From contig OZ271832.1 of assembly GCA_965601475.1 (NCBI GenBank), forward strand, positions 5,580,001 to 5,644,000: 64,000 bases of DNA, written 5' to 3'. Positions 24,247-32,795 of this stretch are shown here, one piece after another. Source of the DNA: JAWPMT01 sp965601475. GTDB taxonomy: Bacteria; Bacteroidota; Bacteroidia; Cytophagales; Cyclobacteriaceae. The first letter of the stretch is position 1. The number at the start of each line of letters is the position of its first letter. The translations under genes were made by a program, and so were the position numbers. A model generated the notes under the pieces. That model made no database searches, had not been told where the DNA came from, and saw nothing but the letters and a program-made list of their open reading frames with translations.

Positions 24247-25704
24247 TCAGGTAGAGGATTCATCTTCCTGTGTCAGGTAGTCTTCTTCTACATCTTCTGG
24301 TACCTCATAGGGAAAGTCAAACATGTGGTTGGCTTTGATCAGTTGGGCCACTTTCTGAGGTATTTGTTCCTCCCATCCCGGTTCATTGTCCCTGATTCTA
24401 TCCAGCAGTTCGTCGGAAATAATATGCAGGTTCTCTGTCTTGGCATCAGTGAGGTCCTTGATTTTGTCGTTGTCGATCAGGTATTGCAGCAAATTGACCA
24501 GGTGCTTGGCGGGTTCGAAATCCAGGCTTGTCAGGACTTTTCCATCCTCGACCATCGCAGGATAGACGAAGAGTCGGACGTTGCTGCCAAATAGTCGGCT
24601 GAAGGATTCCAGTATGCCGCCATCCAGGTTGGTATAGTAGGACTCATCAAAGATTCTGATGAGGTTGTTGACGCCCAGAATGATACCCAATTTCCTTTTT
24701 CTGGTGAATTGTGAAAGGTATGCGGCAAGTTTGTAGTGCTCCTGGTAGTTAGATATGAGCACATTCTGTCCCAGGGAACACAAGCAATCGACACGATCGA
24801 GGAAGTCTGCTTCATCAATTCCACCTTGTGTACTTAGGTCATTGAGTGTCAGCTCGGTAAGGGTAATCATGTTTCCCCTTTCTACATCCTCTTCCTTGCG
24901 AAAAGCACGCATTCCGCTGATCATCATATCTACGTGCACCATGGTCACCGGCCGAAACCTACCACGCAATACCACCACATTCTTCTTGTAGAGCGCTTGC
25001 GAGGCCTGCATGACGTTGCCTTTTGGACCAAACATGGCAGCGTGGGTGAGGCCATTCTTCACCAGTTTCAAGGTCATTAACCGGTTGTCTACATGATGAA
25101 AGTCCGGACCTTCAATCCTGAACATATCTATTTCGAAGCGGTCCCGACTGACGTTGTCGGCCAGACCGTTCATGATCTCCTCCGGATCGGTGCTATGGTA
25201 GCAACCATGGATCAGGTTGACTCCGATGATACCCAGAACCTGTTGCTGCCAGATGGCATCATTGTCCTTCAGGTTGACGTGAACGATACAGTCATTGGAT
25301 GCCGAGTTGGGGTGTAGTTGGAATCGAAGTCCCAACCAACCGTGACCGGCGTTGGTTTTGGAGTAGTTAAGGGTCTCGACCGTATTGGCGAAAGCAAAGA
25401 AATGGGACTTCTTCGCGCGTTGGGTCAGCCTTTGGCTCAGGAGTTTGTACTCCTTGTTGAGCATCTTGAGGAGCTTCTCCTCACAAACGTAGCGAGACGT
25501 CTTGCCATAGATGGCGTCACTAAACGTCATGTCATAAGCCGACATGGTCTTGGCGATCGAACCAGAGGCCGCGCCCGCCTTAAAAAAATGGGAAGCCACT
25601 TCCTGGCCGCCCCCGATTTCCGCGATTGTCCCGTAGGTCTTTGGATCGAGGTTCAGTTGCAGCGCTTTCTCCTTTGTTGTGAGTTTTTTGAATTGATCGT
25701 CCAT
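24247..25704 (-). CDS. Conserved Bacteroidota protein of unclear function
   Basis: 485 residues without signal peptide or membrane segment. Characteristic parts are KLTTKEKALQLNLDPKTYGT, AEIGGGQEVASHFFKAGAAS and TLTELTLNDLSTQGGIDEAD. I recall close homologues of this length across Bacteroidota that carry conflicting database names (including a nicotinate-nucleotide adenylyltransferase label); the sequence does not show a clear HxGH nucleotidyltransferase motif, so I do not adopt that name. The strong conservation and the start MDDQFKKLTTKEKA suggest a cytoplasmic housekeeping role. It lies alone between the CarboxypepD gene and the acyl-CoA dehydrogenase gene. Confidence 0.7.
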   Translation of the reverse strand: MDDQFKKLTTKEKALQLNLDPKTYGTIAEIGGGQEVASHFFKAGAASGSIAKTMSAYDMTFSDAIYGKTSRYVCEEKLLKMLNKEYKLLSQRLTQRAKKSHFFAFANTVETLNYSKTNAGHGWLGLRFQLHPNSASNDCIVHVNLKDNDAIWQQQVLGIIGVNLIHGCYHSTDPEEIMNGLADNVSRDRFEIDMFRIEGPDFHHVDNRLMTLKLVKNGLTHAAMFGPKGNVMQASQALYKKNVVVLRGRFRPVTMVHVDMMISGMRAFRKEEDVERGNMITLTELTLNDLSTQGGIDEADFLDRVDCLCSLGQNVLISNYQEHYKLAAYLSQFTRKRKLGIILGVNNLIRIFDESYYTNLDGGILESFSRLFGSNVRLFVYPAMVEDGKVLTSLDFEPAKHLVNLLQYLIDNDKIKDLTDAKTENLHIISDELLDRIRDNEPGWEEQIPQKVAQLIKANHMFDFPYEVPEDVEEDYLTQEDESST

Positions 25705-25795
25705 GTCTTGGCATTCCCTTAAGCGGTACTAAAATTAGACAAGAAGGTTCAAGAAGCACCATACAGCTGAACCTTATCTTCTCTTTTTTCTTACA

Positions 25796-25821
25796 ACAAA
25801 AAAGCCACCTAAAAGGTGGCT
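25796..25821 (-). terminator. Rho-independent terminator of acyl-CoA dehydrogenase gene
   Basis: AGCCACCT (25803-25810) and AGGTGGCT (25814-25821) form an 8-bp stem. Read on the minus strand it is followed by a T-run. It lies 25 bases after the stop of the gene at 25846. Confidence 0.85.
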
Positions 25822-25845
25822 CATCTATTTAACCAAAAGAAGCAT

Positions 25846-27657
25846 TTACTTGTATAATGCGTAAGGAAACTGGTTTTTCTCAATCATCTCGTCCGCAATT
25901 CGTCTCCTCAGTTCCTTGGTATTGACAGGATTCATTTTCGTGAACCGCTTCATGCCCATCATCATGACTTTGAGCTCATCTCCACTGGTGAATGAGGCAA
26001 TGGCTTCATCACCTGCGTTCTTCACTTTTTGCATGGCTTGATGTAGGTAGCCCCTGGCCAGATCGATGTACATTTCGTTAGCAGCTTCACCGGTTTTACC
26101 GATCATCTTCTCGGTTCGGAGAATGGTAGACTCCGCCACATAGGTCTCGATAACCATGTCCGCGATGTTCATCAGGATCTCCTGCTCGTCGTTGAGGGTA
26201 GGACCAAATTTCTCAGCAGCCTTGCCAGCAACCATGAGGACAGCCTTCTTCATGGAGCGAACCACAGCTTTTTCTTCCGCCAGCGGTTGACTGAAATCAG
26301 GTGCCTCGAAAGAAGGTACAGAAGTAAGCTCCTTGCCTACGGCCATGGCAGGCCCTAGCAGATCCAATTCTCCCTTCATTGCCCTTTTCAGGATCATACC
26401 AACCAATAGCATTCGGTTGATCTCGTTGGTGCCCTCATAGATCCTTGTGATTCTGGCATCGCGATAAGCTCGGGCCATTGGCGCTTCTTCGCTGAAGCCC
26501 ATTCCACCATAGACCTGAACACCCTGATCTACCACCCAGTCCAGCACTTCCGAACCATGTACCTTGATAATGGCACACTCGATGGCAAACTGCTCAACAC
26601 CTTTCAGCTTGGCCTTTTCGGGATCCATGCCTTCGGCGATCAGCGCTTCAATCTTATCTTCAATATTCTGTCCTGCGCGATAAGAAGCAGATTCTACCGC
26701 GTAGGTCTTGATGGCCATTTCTGCCAGCTTGTACTTGATAGCTCCAAAACTGGAAATCGAAACGCCAAATTGCTTTCTTTCATTAGCATAGTTTACAGAG
26801 TGATTGGTAACGTCCTTACAGCCACCGATCACGCCACAGCCCAACTTGATCCTTCCGATGTTCAGGATATTGACGGCAATCTTGAAACCGTTTTCCCTTT
26901 CAGAGAGCATATTCTCTACGGGCACCTTGCAGTCATTGAAGAATACCTGGCGAGTCGAAGACCCTTTGATACCCAGCTTTCTTTCTTCATCATTCATGGT
27001 AATGCCGCCAAAAGACTTCTCAACAATGAAGGCAGTAAGATTCCTGTCGTCCTCGATCTTAGCGAAAACAATGAATAGTTCGGCGAATCCAGCATTTGAG
27101 ATCCACATTTTCTGACCGGTGATCAGGTAGTGCTTGCCGTCATCAGACAAAACAGCTTTCGTTTTGCCACTGTTGGCATCAGATCCGGAATCAGGCTCCG
27201 TCAGACAATAACATGCTTTCCATTCGCCAGAGGCTAGTTTTGGAAGGTATTTGGATTTCTGCTCTTCGTTTCCGTAGTACAGGATAGGGAGGGTGCCAAT
27301 TCCTGTGTGCGCACCGTAGGCGGTAGAGAAACTACCTGATGACGCTACCACATCAGCAATCAACATACCTGTATTGAAGCTCATACCGAGACCACCATAC
27401 TGCTCAGGTATGTTCACGCCCAAAAGACCCAATTCGCCTGCCTTGTCCATAAGCTGAGGCATGAATTCAGGATGGTCTCCACCATCCATGGTCTCTATGT
27501 TGGGGTTGATTTCTTTGTCGATGAAATCCATGGTGGCGGCTGCCATCATTTTTTGTTCTTCGGAAAATTCCTCGGGGATGAAGACGTCCTCTGCTTCTGA
27601 TTCCTTGATCAGGAATTCACCTCCTTTTAAAGCTTCTTTTGTTGCTAATGCTTCCAT
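25846..27657 (-). CDS. Acyl-CoA dehydrogenase family protein
   Basis: 603 residues, longer than short-chain enzymes and in the range of VLCAD/ACAD9-like proteins with an extra C-terminal helical domain. The FAD-binding core has CYCLTEPDSGSDANSGKTKA, KMWISNAGFAELFIVFAK and YGGMGFSEEAPMARAYRDAR; the catalytic glutamate region is RIYEGTNEINRML. It catalyses the first step of fatty-acid beta-oxidation with FAD and an electron-transfer flavoprotein. It is monocistronic here, ending at a clear terminator; no fadA/fadB follows. Two identical palindromic operators lie 39-98 bases upstream of the ATG, indicating dedicated repression. Confidence 0.9.
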   Translation of the reverse strand: MEALATKEALKGGEFLIKESEAEDVFIPEEFSEEQKMMAAATMDFIDKEINPNIETMDGGDHPEFMPQLMDKAGELGLLGVNIPEQYGGLGMSFNTGMLIADVVASSGSFSTAYGAHTGIGTLPILYYGNEEQKSKYLPKLASGEWKACYCLTEPDSGSDANSGKTKAVLSDDGKHYLITGQKMWISNAGFAELFIVFAKIEDDRNLTAFIVEKSFGGITMNDEERKLGIKGSSTRQVFFNDCKVPVENMLSERENGFKIAVNILNIGRIKLGCGVIGGCKDVTNHSVNYANERKQFGVSISSFGAIKYKLAEMAIKTYAVESASYRAGQNIEDKIEALIAEGMDPEKAKLKGVEQFAIECAIIKVHGSEVLDWVVDQGVQVYGGMGFSEEAPMARAYRDARITRIYEGTNEINRMLLVGMILKRAMKGELDLLGPAMAVGKELTSVPSFEAPDFSQPLAEEKAVVRSMKKAVLMVAGKAAEKFGPTLNDEQEILMNIADMVIETYVAESTILRTEKMIGKTGEAANEMYIDLARGYLHQAMQKVKNAGDEAIASFTSGDELKVMMMGMKRFTKMNPVNTKELRRRIADEMIEKNQFPYALYK

Positions 27658-27695
27658 GTTAATGATCTATTGTCGTAAAAAGGGCTGCAATAATG

Positions 27696-27755
27696 TTATG
27701 CATGCATACTATTTTTCAAATGTAATAAAAGGATTTTTATTATGCATGCATACTA
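27696..27755 (-). promoter_or_regulatory. Twin palindromic operator upstream of acyl-CoA dehydrogenase
   Basis: The 16-mer TTATGCATGCATACTA occurs at 27696-27711 and again at 27740-27755, exactly 44 bases apart (about four helical turns). Each contains the perfect palindrome TATGCATGCATA. A dimeric TetR- or MarR-type regulator of fatty-acid genes is the likely binder; the regulator gene is not adjacent. Confidence 0.7.
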
Positions 27756-27872
27756 AATTAAAAACATGTGAATTTCCCATATTGACATCCAGTATGACCA
27801 ATTTGACAGTTGAGTAACCTAGATTTAGGGAATTCGGCGAATCGCAGGATCTTAGTCGTAAATTGATATCTG

Positions 27873-28910
27873 ATGGCCCAGAACAGAATTCTCACCACGA
27901 GACAAGAGCTTTTTGAATCTACCCTCATCTTCTTGTTTGGTGGGTTTTTCCAAATAGTTGTGTTCTGTCCCGAATGCTGGGACGATGCGTCTCGTTTCCT
28001 GATAACCTTTTGCTGGGCAGGGTTGATGTGGACAGCGCTTTGGCGGGGGAGTGTACACCTGGTGCGCATACTCAATCGTTGGGTCGAGTGGACCGCGAAT
28101 CCGGCGCGCAGGCTGATTGTGAGCCTGGCGGGTGTGACGGTGGTAGTGTATGGGTCTACTTTTCTGATCCATTTCTTCTTTCACCTCCTGATATTCGAGA
28201 CAGACTACAGCAAAATCATACCCAGTTATTCCATGGCTGAAACTTTGCCTGTACTGGGTGTGACCATTGGGATCAATGCGGTCATGCACGGTCGGAGTTT
28301 TCTGCTCAACTGGAGGCAGGCCGCCATCGATATAGAGAAAATGAAGAACGAGCAGTTGTCTTCCCAGTATCAAAGTCTGAAGAACCAAGTGAATCCACAC
28401 TTCCTGTTCAATAGTCTGAATGCACTGAGTTCATTGGTCTATGATGATCAAAAGAAGGCTATACAATTCATTCGTAAGTTGTCGGAGGTCTATCGCTATG
28501 TATTGGATAAGAAAGATGAGGAAATAGTACCGGTCATAGATGAACTCACTTTCACCAAGGCTTATATCTTCCTTCAACAGATTCGTTTCGGAGAGAATTT
28601 CCAGGTGAAAATAGATGGTGATGACAAGGCCGCAGGTTTTCTACCCCCGTTGGCGCTGCAGCTGCTGGTAGAGAATGCCGTCAAACACAATGTGGTCTCC
28701 GATAGCAAGCCACTGACCCTCAATATCAACATCAGGAAGCATGACATGCTGGTCGAAAATGTGATTCAACGGAAGCAAGCGACCGACTCCACAGGTATCG
28801 GATTATCCAACCTCAAGGCCCGTTACAAATATCTTTCTAATGAGGAAATGACAGTGTCCGACGATGGTTCGTATTTTCGCGTCAACTTGCCGATATTAGA
28901 TGTGAAATGA
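27873..28910 (+). CDS. LytS-type sensor histidine kinase
   Basis: 345 residues. About four transmembrane segments in the first 150 residues (TLIFLFGGFFQIVVF; FLITFCWAGLMWTALW; LIVSLAGVTVVVYGSTFLIH; LPVLGVTIGINAVMHG), then a linker helix and the His_kinase domain (PF06580 type) with the motif NPHFLFNSLNALSSLV carrying the phospho-accepting histidine. The ATPase end has LQLLVENAVKHNVV and GIGLSNLKARYKYL. There is no separate sensor domain, so the membrane part probably senses the signal. Its stop overlaps the ATG of the LytTR regulator by four bases. Confidence 0.92.
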   Translation: MAQNRILTTRQELFESTLIFLFGGFFQIVVFCPECWDDASRFLITFCWAGLMWTALWRGSVHLVRILNRWVEWTANPARRLIVSLAGVTVVVYGSTFLIHFFFHLLIFETDYSKIIPSYSMAETLPVLGVTIGINAVMHGRSFLLNWRQAAIDIEKMKNEQLSSQYQSLKNQVNPHFLFNSLNALSSLVYDDQKKAIQFIRKLSEVYRYVLDKKDEEIVPVIDELTFTKAYIFLQQIRFGENFQVKIDGDDKAAGFLPPLALQLLVENAVKHNVVSDSKPLTLNINIRKHDMLVENVIQRKQATDSTGIGLSNLKARYKYLSNEEMTVSDDGSYFRVNLPILDVK

Positions 28911-29680
28911 GATACATTATCATTGAAGACGAACAGATAGCCGCCAACCGACTAAAGAAGCTGGTACAGGGTTTAAGGCCAAACTATGAGTACGTGACCA
29001 CACTTGACTCAGTGGAAGGGGCCACGATTTCTTTAGCGGCGCTGAAATTCGATATACTCTTCATGGATATCCAATTGGCCGATGGTCTGTCCTTCGAGAT
29101 ATTTGACCAGATCTCCATGAAGAAACCGGTCATTTTCACAACAGCCTACGACCAATACGCCATCAAAGCTTTCAAGACCAATGGCATCGACTATCTGCTA
29201 AAACCTATTGACGAAGATGAATTGGAGGGTGCGATTTCCAAGTTTGAAAGTCAGTTTGTAGCTACGCAATCAAGTTCAGCACCAAATGACTTTGCCGGGG
29301 AGATCAAAAAAGCGCTCGAGAGCATTCAGCAGAAAGACGGCTACAAGGAGCGATTTGTTGTCAAGATTGGTGATCATCTGAAAGCCATACCTATAGGGGA
29401 GATTGATCTCTTCTACAGTGAAGAGAAGGCCACATTCATTCTTTCGACTGACGGCAGAAACTATATCATAGATTTTCCCCTGGATCGCCTGGTAGAGTTG
29501 GTGGACCCGAAGCGGTATTTCCGTATTTCCAGGAAGTATATCGTATGCATGGAGTCCATAGAAGATATTCTCGCATTTTCCAATTCCCGTCTGAAGCTAA
29601 AAATCCGCAACTATTCCGACGAAAATGTGATCGTCGCCAGGGAGCGCGTGCAGGAATTCAAGCAGTGGTTGGACGGCTGA
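28907..29680 (+). CDS. LytTR-family response regulator
   Basis: 257 residues. Receiver domain at about 1-120 with acidic pair ED at residues 7-8, phospho-acceptor Asp54 in ILFMDIQLADG, and lysine in LLKPIDE. The C-terminal LytTR DNA-binding domain (about 150-255) has FVVKIGDHLKAIPIGEIDLF and DPKRYFRISRKYIV. Partner of the kinase directly upstream (ATGA overlap). Targets are unknown; the tandem secreted paralogues that follow are candidates. Confidence 0.93.
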   Translation: MRYIIIEDEQIAANRLKKLVQGLRPNYEYVTTLDSVEGATISLAALKFDILFMDIQLADGLSFEIFDQISMKKPVIFTTAYDQYAIKAFKTNGIDYLLKPIDEDELEGAISKFESQFVATQSSSAPNDFAGEIKKALESIQQKDGYKERFVVKIGDHLKAIPIGEIDLFYSEEKATFILSTDGRNYIIDFPLDRLVELVDPKRYFRISRKYIVCMESIEDILAFSNSRLKLKIRNYSDENVIVARERVQEFKQWLDG

Positions 29681-29823
29681 GTCCAGGACGCCCGAGCATG
29701 TCAGGTTCCTGAATGTTGGTCCATAACTCCGGTAGGCATAAGCAGCAAGGAAAAAAAATTGCTAAACGCTTTCAGTATGCTTCGTCTGGCAGATTAATAT
29801 TGCGCCTGAATTTCAAAAACCAT

Positions 29824-31077
29824 ATGACAACAACAAAACGACTGAGGACGCAACTCCTTGTATTCAGCTTTTTATTGATCGGTGTTTCCGTTTCCTATGC
29901 TCAGAGTGATTTTCAGGAGGGATTTCTCATCACGGCCGAGGGGGATACCCTGCTAGGGCAGGTGGATTTTCGGTCCAACACGAAAAACTACACTTCCTGC
30001 CGTTTTCGCGATGTCGATGGGACCATACGCCAAATCACACCTTCGGAAATTCGTGGATTTGGGTACAAGGATGACAAATTCTTTACCTCCGAAATCATTG
30101 AGGGCAAGTTTGTGGAGGTGCTGGTACTGGGCACCGTCAATCTTTACCGATCCGAGGCAGGTTATTATATACAAAAGGATGGTCAGCTCACGCTTTTGGA
30201 AAAGGACCCGGGATTCGTATCCCAAAGTGTTCAAACGGAAGGCTATAAGCTGGTATCTGAGGACAACAAATGGAAAGGCCTACTTTCAAGCGCTCTGGGC
30301 GATTGTTTGAGCCCAGAAGAAAGAGAGAAGTTGGCAAGAATGCGCTTTCAGGAGAGAGGACTTACGCAGATCGTTACTGGCTACAATTTATGCAAAGGTG
30401 GAGAACTGGTGACTTTTAAGGATAAGAAACCCTGGTTGGCCTTTTCACCAGGTGTTTTAGTGGCCTGGACGGCTTCAGGATTAACTCTGACCAATATTGC
30501 GCGAGGCTTTCGATTGAGATTGAGCGAAGACTACAACTCCAGCGGCGACTTCGTTTTTGGTGCTACGGTCGATATCACCGCCCCCCGTGTCACTGAACTG
30601 ATGGCATTTCATGCGGAGTTGCTCTATGTATCGGCTGATTATCCAGACAGGGTCCTCGTTCCCTCCAATAATTTTGCGGTAGGAGATGACCAGTTCGTAG
30701 GAACCTACTACAACGCTACCATTGAGATTCGACAGATTACAGTGCCTCTAGGGGCCAAATATGCCATGAGGATGGGTGATTTCAACGTTCATGCCCTGGC
30801 CGGATTGCATTTCAATTTTCTACTGGAGAAAGAGATTCCCTTTACTGAGCAAGCAGTCCAGGGAACCCAGGAGGGTCCGGAAGAGCCTGGTGGATCATTC
30901 AGCCTCAGTAATGCGTACTTTGGTCTTTGGGGAGGAATTGGCGCTGAAAAAAGATTCGGGGATGTCAATCTGGGGCTGCAGCTACGCGGCTTTCAAGCGC
31001 GTAGGATTAATCAGGAAAGTGGGTTCAGAATCGCCTATAACCGCGCCGAAATCGCGCTGGCTTTGAGGACATTCTAA
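29824..31077 (+). CDS. Secreted protein, tandem paralogue 1 (barrel-like end)
   Basis: 417 residues from ATG 29824, with signal peptide LLVFSFLLIGVSVSYAQ. The N-terminal part (about 25-110) has FQEGFLITAEGDTLLGQVDF and FFTSEIIEGKFVEVLVLG. The C-terminal half looks like an outer-membrane beta barrel (PWLAFSPGVLVAWTASGLTL; QITVPLGAKYAMRMGDFNVH; NLGLQLRGFQARR). The following gene shares the same layout and clear residue identity. A Bacteroidota outer-membrane family of unknown role. The 143-base gap after the response-regulator gene could hold its own promoter. Confidence 0.75.
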   Translation: MTTTKRLRTQLLVFSFLLIGVSVSYAQSDFQEGFLITAEGDTLLGQVDFRSNTKNYTSCRFRDVDGTIRQITPSEIRGFGYKDDKFFTSEIIEGKFVEVLVLGTVNLYRSEAGYYIQKDGQLTLLEKDPGFVSQSVQTEGYKLVSEDNKWKGLLSSALGDCLSPEEREKLARMRFQERGLTQIVTGYNLCKGGELVTFKDKKPWLAFSPGVLVAWTASGLTLTNIARGFRLRLSEDYNSSGDFVFGATVDITAPRVTELMAFHAELLYVSADYPDRVLVPSNNFAVGDDQFVGTYYNATIEIRQITVPLGAKYAMRMGDFNVHALAGLHFNFLLEKEIPFTEQAVQGTQEGPEEPGGSFSLSNAYFGLWGGIGAEKRFGDVNLGLQLRGFQARRINQESGFRIAYNRAEIALALRTF

Positions 31078-31166
31078 CAAAAAAGCACCAGGGGGAGGAG
31101 TGTGGACCACAGCCATATCAATGTCATGGTCGTCATCCACAAGACTCTTCATACAATTCTTACAGC

Positions 31167-32363
31167 ATGAGACTTTCTAAATACACGACCGCGTTCTTTG
31201 GTGCCACACTACTGAGCTGCTCGATTGCCTGCGCTCAGGGGAATTTCAGAGATGGATACGTGATTACAATGGAAAAGGACACCCTGATGGGAGAGGTGGC
31301 CTTTAGAAAAAATGTCAAGAACTTCGAGTCATGTCGCTTTCTCAAAAACCAGGAAATACAGGATTTTGGGCCTGATGAAATTGCTGGTTTTGGATACGTC
31401 AATTTCAAGTTCTTCACTTCCGAAATCATACCGGGTCAGTTTGCCGAAGTATTGATCAAAGGAAAATTGAGTCTTTACAGAGTCGAAGAGGGCTTTTACC
31501 TGGAAAAAGACGGAGAGCTACATTACATTTCAAAGACACCGGAGAAGATTCCCCAAAGCGTCCAAATAGAACCTGGTCAGAAATTGCTGGATGACAATAG
31601 GTGGCGACAAACACTTTCCAGCCAGATAGGAGATTGTGATGAGGCAGCCCTCCGCGAAAAAGTAAGCAGGATAAAATATGGAGAGCAAGGTATCTCGGGG
31701 ATTGTCCTTGCTTACAACAATTGCGATGGCCAGGGCGATTATCAGGTTTTCAAAGCCAATGAAAAGTTTGTCAGGTTCGACTGGGGGGTGAGTCTGGACC
31801 TCGCTAATTCCAGGGTGAAAATAGTTGGTGAAAAGTTCAATTCAGGATTACGACCAGTTCCAGGGATCCATGGCCAGGTTGCTTTCCCAAGGACGAATGA
31901 TCGGCTCGCCTTGGTGGGGGATGTGCTTTTTGCCCAAGGTGTGTATGAAGTCATGTTGGGACAAGTTGCTTTTCTTGAGGAGGGGGGTACTATCATTGAA
32001 CAGATCGAGGATGAACTACGAATGAGCAATTTGACGTTCCAATATGGAGTTCGATACAATCAGCAGTTTCGAGAGTTTGCCTTAGGGTGGGGTGCTGGCT
32101 TGTACACTGCGTTCTTACTGAATGCCAATGGCGAATGGAAAGACGAACTAGAAAATCGATATCCTGGGGTTTGGGTTTCGCTATCTTCGACTATTGCTGT
32201 GGGACGCGCAAAGTTCGAGTTCGGAATTAGACATTTGAGATCCCCTTTTGTCGCTGGAACCACACCCATCGCATCACCTGAGGTCAATGACTTCGCCTCC
32301 CTGCTTTACGATCGGACATCGCTCATGCTAAAAGTATTTCTTCCCAGGATTAAAGGAAAATAA
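31167..32363 (+). CDS. Secreted protein, tandem paralogue 2 (barrel-like end)
   Basis: 398 residues with signal peptide (TTAFFGATLLSCSIACAQG). The N-terminal module matches paralogue 1 (FRDGYVITMEKDTLMGEVAF, FFTSEIIPGQFAEVLIKG, LEKDGELHYISK). The C-terminal half has barrel-like strands (YGVRYNQQFREFALGWGAGL; KFEFGIRHLRSPFVAGT). Ninety bases separate the two genes. It is a tandem duplication that has diverged to moderate identity, most strongly kept in the N-terminal module, which probably has the common function. No named family. Confidence 0.75.
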   Translation: MRLSKYTTAFFGATLLSCSIACAQGNFRDGYVITMEKDTLMGEVAFRKNVKNFESCRFLKNQEIQDFGPDEIAGFGYVNFKFFTSEIIPGQFAEVLIKGKLSLYRVEEGFYLEKDGELHYISKTPEKIPQSVQIEPGQKLLDDNRWRQTLSSQIGDCDEAALREKVSRIKYGEQGISGIVLAYNNCDGQGDYQVFKANEKFVRFDWGVSLDLANSRVKIVGEKFNSGLRPVPGIHGQVAFPRTNDRLALVGDVLFAQGVYEVMLGQVAFLEEGGTIIEQIEDELRMSNLTFQYGVRYNQQFREFALGWGAGLYTAFLLNANGEWKDELENRYPGVWVSLSSTIAVGRAKFEFGIRHLRSPFVAGTTPIASPEVNDFASLLYDRTSLMLKVFLPRIKGK

Positions 32364-32411
32364 CCGTATCGGACAAGCTAGAGTAACCCGAAACGAATGC
32401 CGCTTATTTAT

Positions 32412-32451
32412 TCGACATTTACGAAAAATAATTTAAATTCGCTTTTGTCGA
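32412..32451 (+). promoter_or_regulatory. Putative PadR operator (inverted repeat)
   Basis: TCGACATTTACGAA (32412-32425) and TTCGCTTTTGTCGA (32438-32451) form an inverted repeat with 10 of 14 positions pairing, 12 bases apart, ending 12 bases before the PadR start. Likely autoregulatory. Confidence 0.55.
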
Positions 32452-32463
32452 TTAAATATCAAA

Positions 32464-32793
32464 ATGAAAGGAACAAACCTGGGAGAGCTGGAAGAGATCG
32501 TGCTGCTGGTCGTAGCCAACCTCTACGACAATGCCTATGGGGTCGTGATTAAGCTGGAAATTGAGGAGAAGTGTAAACGGAAGATCACCATTAGCACTGT
32601 CCACAACGTCTTACAGCGACTGCAAGAGAAGGGGTTTCTGAATTCCAGGTACAGCGAACCTACAAAGGAGAGGGGCGGCAAACGGAAACTGCTCTTTCGT
32701 GTGACGTCTGCTGGCCGGCAGGCACTGACTTATTCCCGCAGTATGAGGGAGTCGTTGTGGCAGGGAATCCCTGAGATCGCCTTCGAGTCATAG
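32464..32793 (+). CDS. PadR-family transcriptional regulator
   Basis: 109 residues. A winged-helix PadR domain: LGELEEIVLLVVANLYDNAY at the start, GVVIKLEIEEKCKRKITIST, then the recognition region VHNVLQRLQEKGFLNSRYSE and the wing GGKRKLLFRVTSAGRQAL. It lacks the long C-terminal dimerisation helix, as usual for short PadR proteins. It is two bases from the ABC permease gene it probably represses; this PadR plus permease pair is a standard Bacteroidota unit. Confidence 0.9.
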   Translation: MKGTNLGELEEIVLLVVANLYDNAYGVVIKLEIEEKCKRKITISTVHNVLQRLQEKGFLNSRYSEPTKERGGKRKLLFRVTSAGRQALTYSRSMRESLWQGIPEIAFES

Positions 32794-32795
32794 CC

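Noticed and set aside
24247..25704. Nicotinate-nucleotide adenylyltransferase
   Set aside because: No HxGH-type nucleotide-binding motif is seen; the label seems to come from database carry-over.
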